Part shown: positions 56,101 through 64,000 of the stretch, piece after piece
Layout: the number at the start of each line of letters is the position of its first letter
How positions within the stretch are numbered: position 1 is the first letter of the stretch
Assembly: GCA_026874595.1 (NCBI GenBank)
Contig: CM049319.1
Span: 16,211,601-16,275,600, forward strand
DNA length: 64,000 bases
Origin: Sipunculus nudus
Taxonomy: Eukaryota > Annelida > Sipuncula > Golfingiida > Sipunculidae
Direction of reading: 5' to 3'
The notes under the pieces: model-generated
Told to the model about the DNA's origin: nothing
Databases searched by the model: none
What the model saw: the letters and a program-made list of their open reading frames with translations, nothing else
Position numbers and translations under genes: made by a program

Positions 56101-57931
56101 GTAAATCAGTAGTTCGATTATCATAGCATAGTTGTGACATTCAAAGAGGACATTGGTCATTAGATGTACATAATATCTTGGAAGTGATTTACTAGTTTGC
56201 TTTTTCGGGCAGGTAACATCTAGCTTTTACTTGTCCTTCATGAATTTTTACCTGCCCTACAAATATTGATTTTATTGTATTCAAGAACACAAAGATCCTT
56301 TTACAAGCCTTTACTTGGGTAAAGGTGTATGTTGGACCCACTTGCCCAGTCGGTGAAGTAGGAGGAAACTTCTAGTTGCTCTTCCACTATTTTAAGGAAC
56401 TTTCATTTGCCCTGGGCAAGCAATTAACTGTTAATGTTGAGCCCTGTTTTATGGTCATAGTTTTTTTATCAGTTTTATCTGATCCTGTTTTAATTTCAGA
56501 CCATTTTGTCATTGATGGAGGTAGACCTTGTCTCTCATAGAGGTCATAGTTTGGTAATGAAGTGCACGTTTGGAGAAGCGATCTAGTTTGGTTAAGAAAT
56601 TCTGGTTAAAAATGTGCAGTTCTCTTGCGTGGCATATGGTTATTTGAGAGAGGTGACCCTTTTTGAAACACAGATCTTGGTGTTGCCTTATCACCAGAGG
56701 TTTTCCCTGCAAAGAGGAAAAAGGCTTGTGTTCCTCCTTCATAGTTGAATCTATCCAGTTGTATTTTTGTGTTTTAAGGAATGAAAAGCCAACTCTGGTA
56801 CATTTGTGTCAGTTACACTATTTAATGGTTGTATATAACACTGCACAATTTTTTGTGTCTCTCATGACTGAGTTAAATGTAAGGTCCCAATTTTTATTAT
56901 TGAACAAGATGACCATTTAAACACAAGAATGGTATTGACAGGTTAATGACCGACCCACCCCACCCCATCCTGTTAAGAGAAGGACTGTCTTTGGCCAAGG
57001 TTCTTCATAACCATTTACATCGTCAGGACTATGGCTTGCTATCAGAACAAATAAATTGAAATTAATCATTGGAGCAGGATCAGCAATTGGTTATTGGTGA
57101 AATATTGAAATTGGAGATAGAACATAACCTATTGGACAAGGTATTAAAGTTTTCAGCTGAATACCCTAGGTTTGCACCCCACTGGTGCATCAAAGGCAAA
57201 AAGGGGAATTGTTGAAAGAACCTAAGTGATTTGCACGAGTTACGATTTCCTGATTATGTCTGACCTCTTTTTTTTTTAGTGAATGGTTCAACCCCATAAC
57301 TTCTATGGTACAGCACGTTTTTACTTAAACTTTGGTACACCAATTGTTTAAACTAAGATTTCTGACAGTTTCAAAAAGGGTGACCTTGACCTTCATTTTC
57401 AAAGTCAAAACTTTAGAAATCTTTTATTTTTACAAACCCCATAACTTAACAAGTACTGCATATTTTTTCCATTTTGGTACACCTATTGTAATCTTCTCAG
57501 CCAAGTGCTTAGAGTTTGAAAGCATATGACCTTGAACTTTATCTTCAAGGCCAAATCTGTGGAAATATATGATTCCTGTAAACACCAGTACTGTTGAACT
57601 GGTGCATATTTTTCCTAGAAAAATTTGGGAATGTGGGTCAGTATTATTGGAAGTGTGACATATTTCTGTTTTGTTACTACAAAAACTAGCCTATTCTTTT
57701 TGTTCAAAGTCATGTACAGTATTATGGAGGGCTTTGGTTTCAATATTGTCAATGAGGGCGGGGCATCTTGGTATTTTAAGTCAATTCCTTTTTTTTTTTC
57801 ACAAAATTCAGTATGACAGCACTGCTGTTTGTTCTGCAGATTTATTTGAGGTTACGCAACTTGTTAAATACTCAGGTGCCTGGATATGGTGTTAGGATTA
57901 TGCAGGTATTGTTTGGTAAAGGAAGTGCTTA
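53181..57931. other. Probable long intron, no exon recognised
   Basis: Includes the repeat at 54,300, a hAT-like end ACAGTTAATTGCTTGCCC (reverse strand, near 56,415-56,445, running into AGGGCTCAACATTAACAG) and a tandem pair of about 145 bp starting CCCCATAACTT at 57,292 and 57,437. A 71-codon frame at 53,710-53,922 is out of phase with the upstream exons. Confidence 0.45.
54300..54480. repeat. Dispersed repeat start (GTCTGTCTGTCCG type)
   Basis: ATCCCCCACCTTAGAGGAGG, then CTGCCTGTCTGTCTGTCCG and GCGACGCGATATCTCAAACAG. Resembles openings of non-autonomous invertebrate repeats; the far end is not identified. Confidence 0.35.
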
Positions 57932-58268
57932 GGCCAAAAAAAATAAAAGGTATGGTTCTCAGGCACCGCCTGCCTCAATTTTAAACCCCCGCATCAAAAA
58001 ACTTTATTTTGATTTTCAATAGAAACTTACCAATTTTGAGCTGCAGCCGCTCGGACATTTCTTACAAGAAGATAAAATCATACAATTTCCTTTGTCATTT
58101 AGTGCTTTTACTTGTTTAGCCAAAAAAATTTGGTTATTATCATGCTTTTCCCTTATTATTTGACATTTTCATCGAAACATACCAAAAAATAAAGAATAAA
58201 AAAACCGCCTGCCCGCATTGATTTCTGAAAAAAAGTGCCTGAGAACCATACCTTTTTTTATTTTGGCC
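57932..58268. mobile_element. PIF/Harbinger-like MITE, TTA duplication
   Basis: 337 bp with TIRs of about 35 bp: GGCCAAAAA ... AAGGTATGGTTCTCAGGCAC and its reverse complement. TTA at 57,929-57,931 and 58,269-58,271. A GG-starting TIR with a TTA/TAA duplication is typical of Harbinger MITEs. Confidence 0.82.
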
Positions 58269-58950
58269 TTATATGAGGAGTTTCTTGTTCATGTCACATA
58301 TTATAATGATATTATTTGTCCTTGGTCTGCAGAGTTCAAAGTCACTGGCATTATGTGCATGGTTGTTGACTTTAACAAATGCCTGGTATCCGTTAAATAG
58401 ATGATAATGATGATTATGGGTGTTTTATAATAAGTTATAATAATAAAGGGCTTTGGATTCAGTATAGTCAGTGACTGAAAAAAAAGCTTTGAAAAAGATC
58501 TAACTCTAACATGAAATGGATAGTTTCTGCAGTTTCAAGGCTAGATGTTAACTTTATTTCAATTCACATGCTTAGGTGTGTTTTTGCTTGCCCAAATTAA
58601 TTCAGGTGCCCACCACATGGTTTACCTTTCAGATGCCATCCATCAAACATTTTTTTAGGGCCAGTACTGATAGCTGACATCTATTACCTTAAGGGAATCT
58701 CTTGAACATTTCATTAAAAATGGGATAGAAAATTCCAATCCCTCTGCACACTGTTTGATTGTTTTGTTAATATCCACATATTTTATGGGAGGGGTTTGGG
58801 GCAAAATTATCAAAAAAAAAATATTTAACAAGGGCATCTTGTGTCATATAAAAAAAACCCCAGAGTTTGTCAAAGAACATTTTGCAATTAGTGACCTTTC
58901 AAGTTCTGGGCATAAGCAGCCAACTACCAAAGTCTGCCATAGGTTGCATG

Positions 58951-61454
58951 CAGGGTTCGTGCGCGGTCTTACAAAGTCTTACTTTTCATATTGCAAAAAT
59001 AAGGCCTTAAAAAGTCTTACTTTTTTTTTTATATTTTAGAGGATAGGCCTTACAAAAGTCTTACTTTTTGTTTCATGATAACTGCATTAATTTTATTTCA
59101 TTTTTGAATCATGAACGAAGCAAATAAATGGATACCATAAACCTGAAAGTAGCTACTCTTTCAAAGCTTGTTCGTATTTTACTGCATGTCAAACATCATC
59201 TGCATGTTCAGACTACCGTGAGTTTAATGACCATGGGGGGCACCTGCGGAGTATTTTCCATGTGGACAACATAGAATAAATTCAAATCAGAAGACACGTG
59301 TTCACAGGTTTTGGTGGTGTGAAAGGGGACTCAAATAAAAGTTGCGCGCCAGTTCATCACCAGTTATTATGGTATTTTCCCCTGATGTACACTTTCCCTT
59401 AATCATGTAACCTCTGCAGTTTCTGCCTGTCGTGGGATGCGCATTAACTTGGGATTTGGGAACTGAAAGTAACGACGCGCTGTATGTTTGTCGGCAGTGC
59501 AAATAAAATAGAAGAAATTCCAGAAACTATGACTTAATCTTGAAAGAGTTAGGTCCTAAAATATCACTCGTCTTTTTTTTCAGTGGCATGTTTGCTATGT
59601 AGGTCCATGTATGTTCATGTACGAATACTGACAACACTTAAAAAGTTAATTATTTTGCTTGACTTGTGCACATAAGGCTAGCCCAGGGCTCGTACCATTA
59701 AAAGGTGCTTGAAAGCGTGATATAGGTATATTTGGACACGTGCTTGAAAATGGAAGTTTAAATAAATATTTGTGTGTGAGTTGATGTACAGTTCTAAGAT
59801 GTTTCAGTGATTTTTTAAACCAGCCAGCATTAATACAACCCTGAAGCCAGTACACGGCATGAGCTGACGTGCGTTTTCTGTAACTCTGCAGGATTTAGGC
59901 TCATCCTGCTTTAGTCGATATACCTGTGAGCTAAATTGTTCCAGGAACAATACGGGATTTGACACAGGTTTTGAAAGTTTGTCCCTTTAGTTATTACATT
60001 TGAATATTTACGTCGAAAGTCTTGTGAAATATTACGTTGACAAATTACCTCCTTTGTGGTTAAGGACATCTTTTGGGGCACATATGACCATTGTATAATT
60101 CATAGTTAATTTGATTTACGGATGTCTTTCAAAATAAGTTACATTTAATCATATTTTGTCAAATTTACGGTACTAAAGTACGAGCTAGTCCATTCTGCTT
60201 CGAAAAATTGAGCGCGGGAAAGTGCAACGGTGTTACCATTTTGTATATATATAGAGCGGCGAGCTTGCACTGCAGATAGCTAGTTATAAGTCTGCGCTGG
60301 AAAATATATTCGAAATATTTGAACATTGAAATAAAGGGCATTAATTGCTCCCATGAAGCTCATCTAATTTCTGTAAATAAAGGGCTATAATTGCTCCGAT
60401 GAAGCTCATCTAATTTCTTTAGGCCTATAAAATGCATTGAATTACGTATTATGCCCGCGTATGCAACGGGGAAGGAGCACACATCGGTGTCAGCAATGAT
60501 GGGTCTAAAGGCTGTATCACCAAATACTGCATGTATCATAAACCATCAAGAAATCTATTTTGTTGATTGTAAATGAATTTTTATCATATTGCTCTCGCAT
60601 TTCAGAACTTATTTTGCCCACGTATTTTATGGTTTCACTGGTGAAAACGACGTCAGTGTCATCCAACTGCATTTTTCCAAATGTATCCCCGTAAATCTTT
60701 GAACGTTAAAGCTAGCCTTCTCTCTTTACAAATGCTTCACTACGGTTTTACAGTAGATTGTGCTAATACAGCAGGATATCCAAGGGTTTCAAAGTGAAAA
60801 CTGGTCACTCTTGCGGCTTGGAACCACATGGAATTGCATCAGCGAATATGTCATCGGATCAAATTTACCGCTTTGTTGTTTATTGCGGATATTCTGTAAA
60901 CTTGAGTAAAGGAAGTTATCTGAACATGTCCTTGAAAATGTTTGTACCTCACGACTGGCTTGCACGTGTTCTTTGATTTTGGCGGGAAAATGAAGTTGCT
61001 TGGGGAGAAGTGGGGCCTAAAGATCGTGAGGCTGCAGCAGTCAAGTTACAAAATTATCGTTCTATGGCTAAACGCTGTTTATAGATATGGTAAACTTATT
61101 GGACAAATTTATGGATAAAAAGATGCATGTTTTGTCATGTATAATATAAGGGAATCAATTCCAATCGTAACGACATTTCTATAGAAGTAGGCCTATACGG
61201 CAACAGCCAGCAAAAGAGTAGGCCTAGAGAATATACGGGCATATAATTGAAGGCCTATTATTTATTTATTTGTGATCTGTAATTTGGATGAGTGTAAAAA
61301 CTAATACATTTAAGACCTACATATGTAAGGTTTCTAATGATCTTTTTCTTGTATAATAACCTTGAGAAAAAGGTCTTATTTTTCGCGGGGAAAAGGTCTT
61401 ACAAAGTCTTAAAAAGGTCTTACTTTTGAAAATTGAAAAGGCGCAAGAACCCTG
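58951..61454. mobile_element. 2.5-kb element, CAGGGTTC ends, 6-bp duplication
   Basis: Ends CAGGGTTC(G/T)TGCGC, flanked by TGCATG (58,945-58,950 and 61,455-61,460). Subterminal repeats of GTCTTAC/AAAGTCTTAC at both ends. No transposase frame. The flanks rejoin into a sequence present uninterrupted at 24,684-24,945. Confidence 0.82.
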
Positions 61455-62161
61455 TGCATGGTTATTCTGTTTGTCAACATTGGTGCATTACCATGTTTAC
61501 TAACAGATTATAATATGAATTACCTACAATTCATTGATTAATATGTACACAGAGTAAGTCATAAATCATGTAAATTCTACAGAAAAGGCACATGACTAAC
61601 TGGCTTTACTGGTTTATGTGCTAAAGGATAATACATAAAGGAACTTCTAAAATAAGAAAATATAGTTTGAAAATATATCACATCATAGGACACTGTGTAT
61701 TGAAACTGAATCACAGGTACCCGGTTTGCTCAATTTAAACTTTGTGCATGTTGATGAAAATAATTGACCCCACCATGTCAGGTGCAGAATAGCATGTGTT
61801 TATTGTATTGTACTTGTTATTAATAGACCTCATGTACAGGGAGTCAGTAGTTCTTGTTTATCTCTATTGTTATTGATCAAGACCAGTCTTTTCTCTGTAT
61901 AATTACACGGGTCTACATGGCATTGTGAGTTACTGTATTTGTTCTCTGTATGAATGCCTGAAGCTTGAGTTCTGATGACCATTTACCTGTTTTATTTATA
62001 TGCCCTACATTTCCTTGTGTACTATAATATCAGTTGTCTGTGGTCTCTGTTTACTTGGCTTATGTTCAGACATGATCAGTTGACTTTATAGACTTAATAT
62101 ATTCCTGTGTACTAAACTATCTCACCTGTGTTCTTTCCTAAGCTTGTGTAATTATCCCTCC

Positions 62162-63021
62162 CAGGGATGTGCCCACGCCGGGCGGCGCCGGGGGGGGGTG
62201 CGCCCGGCAGTCTTTCCTGCCGCCCGGCACTTGACTAGAAAGTGTCAATGCCCGCCCGGCAGTAATATTTTTAAATTGTTTAAGCCATGAACAAAAATAC
62301 ACGTGTTTAAGCTTATCTCGCGGTGTTTTACCGGTATTACAATTGGTGACCCCTGTCGAATATATCTAAGTGCATGTCTTCCACACTAGATGACATCATG
62401 TGGCGCCCAAAATGAATATTTAATAGAAGGTACTCTTCAAAATGTGCAGTATTAAGTGAATGTTGGTGAATAAAATTTGGTACGAAAGAAGTGAACGTAG
62501 CTGCTTTGGTAGCGCCACCTTGTATCTGTATAAAAGACTAATGCTGATATCAGCTTCTATGAAATCATATGACGCGCCAAACGATGTTTGAATGAATATA
62601 AGTGATGATCGACGTAAATATTCGAATACATTTGTAAGGTCACAGTTCCTAAAAGTGGAATATAATGTTTGGTATCAGGTTTTAAGTGCGAAAAACTGAA
62701 TACGGTCCCTTCTTATACCCATATTATATGGGAGTATTCAACAAATCCTGACCAACAGAATCTGAACTGACAGATGAGTTCACCATGGTGTTTTAATTTT
62801 TAAAATCAAATTTGCTCTCAGTGGCGGCATTGCTGTCGGCATATTGGAAATTACTTATACTTTTAGTATTACTAATGATTTATTCATGCAGCTCAAACAT
62901 CACGAATCACGTCTATAAAAAATGAAAGTTTAACTTTAAATATCCCGTGCCCCCCCCCCCCCCCCATTTCACGTGCACGGCCAGCCCGCCCGGCACTCAA
63001 ATTTTTCTGAGCACATCCCTG
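62162..63021. mobile_element. 0.86-kb element, CAGGGATGTGC ends, 6-bp duplication
   Basis: Perfect 11-bp TIR CAGGGATGTGC / GCACATCCCTG, flanked by CCCTCC (62,156-62,161 and 63,022-63,027). GC-rich subterminal CCGCCCGGCA blocks on both sides; AT-rich interior without coding sequence. Confidence 0.8.
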
Positions 63022-64000
63022 CCCTCCCATCACTGTGTACACCTTGCGTCTGTGTACTTCTGGGCTATTGCAGTGTGTATATTCCTGTGTCTGTGTTCTT
63101 GTCCCTCCTGTTTCTGTGTACATCTTGTGTCTGTGTACTTGCACATGCCCCTTTCTGTGTACATTCTTTAGTCTGTGTACTTGCTTTTCACATCTGTGTG
63201 TATATTCCTGTGTCTGTGTACTTGCTTATCACATCTCTCTCTAAAGTCCTGTGTCTGTGTACTTGTCCATTCAGATCTTTGTTTAATGTCCTGGGAATAT
63301 TGTCTGTGCACATATTTATCCATTTTACAATATGGTGTCAGTGTCTTATTCTTTGCCTTTTCTTACTTTTTATACTCTTAAAATACAAGCATGTCATTTT
63401 GTAATGTTAATTCTCCATGTGTCCAGTTCCTATTATATAAGTAGGTAAAAAAATACCCATTTTTGTCTAAATAAATTTGGATTTAAATTGTGCTAGGTCA
63501 TTTAGGATCCAAACCAGCTTCTGGTAGCATCTAGGCCTTTATTGGTTTTCTTAGCATTATCAGATTGGTGCTACTTTATAGCCTTGCTCTCATGTTTGAG
63601 TTGTCAGTTAAATTCTGCCCCAGAATGCCCTGGTTGTCGTTGAACCCCATTCAGTTTTGAGAATGAAAAGAGAAAAAAATAAATGAAAAGATCTGTGTAG
63701 CAGATCGGTGAGATTGCTTGTATAGATTGTTATCGTGGCTGCTATGTAATTGTTATTATTCACTATATATATGTATGGTTGTAAAGTGCAACTGTTCTTA
63801 CAAGTGTATCAGTTTGATCAAATAATGTATTTGTGAAGAGAGATATATATATTCATGGTCTTTGAGCGCTGACAAATGTTATGTACATATGACACTGATG
63901 TTTTTCAGGGGCAGAGGTACGTTTATGATAAACTCAGGTTTGTGGATGTTTTGGGTGTCAGTATCACATGCATTAGTTGATTAAAAAGCAAGCATAAATA
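63022..64000. other. Probable intron with TGTGTCTGTGTAC repeats
   Basis: Between 63,034 and 63,270 a degenerate unit of about 30-60 bp with TGTGTCTGTGTACTTG recurs at least five times. It produces overlapping cysteine- and valine-rich frames that are not genes. The rest is unremarkable. Confidence 0.6.

Noticed and set aside
57360-57560. TGACCTTGACCTT considered as a second nuclear-receptor array
   Set aside because: Only one clear site and one partial; belongs to a 145-bp tandem pair and is too sparse to call.
62893-63404. Cysteine- and valine-rich overlapping frames (up to 143 codons)
   Set aside because: Produced by a degenerate TGTGTCTGTGTACTTG repeat and C homopolymers.
63909-63950. 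Exon-like gggcagag|gtacgt after tttttcag at the window end
   Set aside because: Would be an 8-nt micro-exon, or a 33-nt exon with an unremarkable sequence; not enough to support.

Overview
This 64 kb window is metazoan nuclear DNA, most likely from a mollusc and probably a bivalve. The reasons are an intron-rich integrin alpha gene, dense non-autonomous transposons, long AT microsatellites, and tandem-array mobile elements that resemble the bivalve 'pearl'/Helentron type. The lineage is an inference; I could not run a search. There are no prokaryotic operons, no CRISPR array and no convincing tRNA or rRNA gene. Most open frames in the window are chance frames in AT-rich or microsatellite DNA.

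Layout. (1) 1-35,730, + strand: the 3' part of one integrin alpha gene, 19 exons, from an N-terminal propeller exon at 1,751 to the membrane-proximal GFFKR motif and a stop at 35,728-35,730. All 18 exon junctions keep phase, giving 861 codons plus stop. The signal peptide and first propeller blade must lie upstream of the window. The introns carry two LINE fragments, a Tc1-like element with another element inserted in it, two copies of a foldback MITE with 9-bp target duplications, a long-TIR Mutator-like MITE with a 10-bp duplication, two tandem-array elements, and an array of nuclear-receptor-like motifs. (2) 35.7-52.0 kb: repeat-rich intergenic DNA with a hAT-type element (perfect 8-bp duplication), a LINE remnant, an orphan exon candidate at 42.0 kb and a possible small secreted-peptide exon at 44.6 kb. 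(3) 52.17-64 kb: the first two coding exons of an unrecognised + strand gene. What follows is probably its long intron, holding a SINE-like copy, a Harbinger-like MITE and two elements that begin CAGGG and are flanked by 6-bp duplications.

How it fits together: the integrin alpha would pair with a beta subunit at the cell surface. Two of its cation-binding propeller loops are intact. The last one is not recognisable, and the thigh domain has no cysteines, so this is a diverged receptor. Everything else with coding similarity in the window is decayed transposon sequence.
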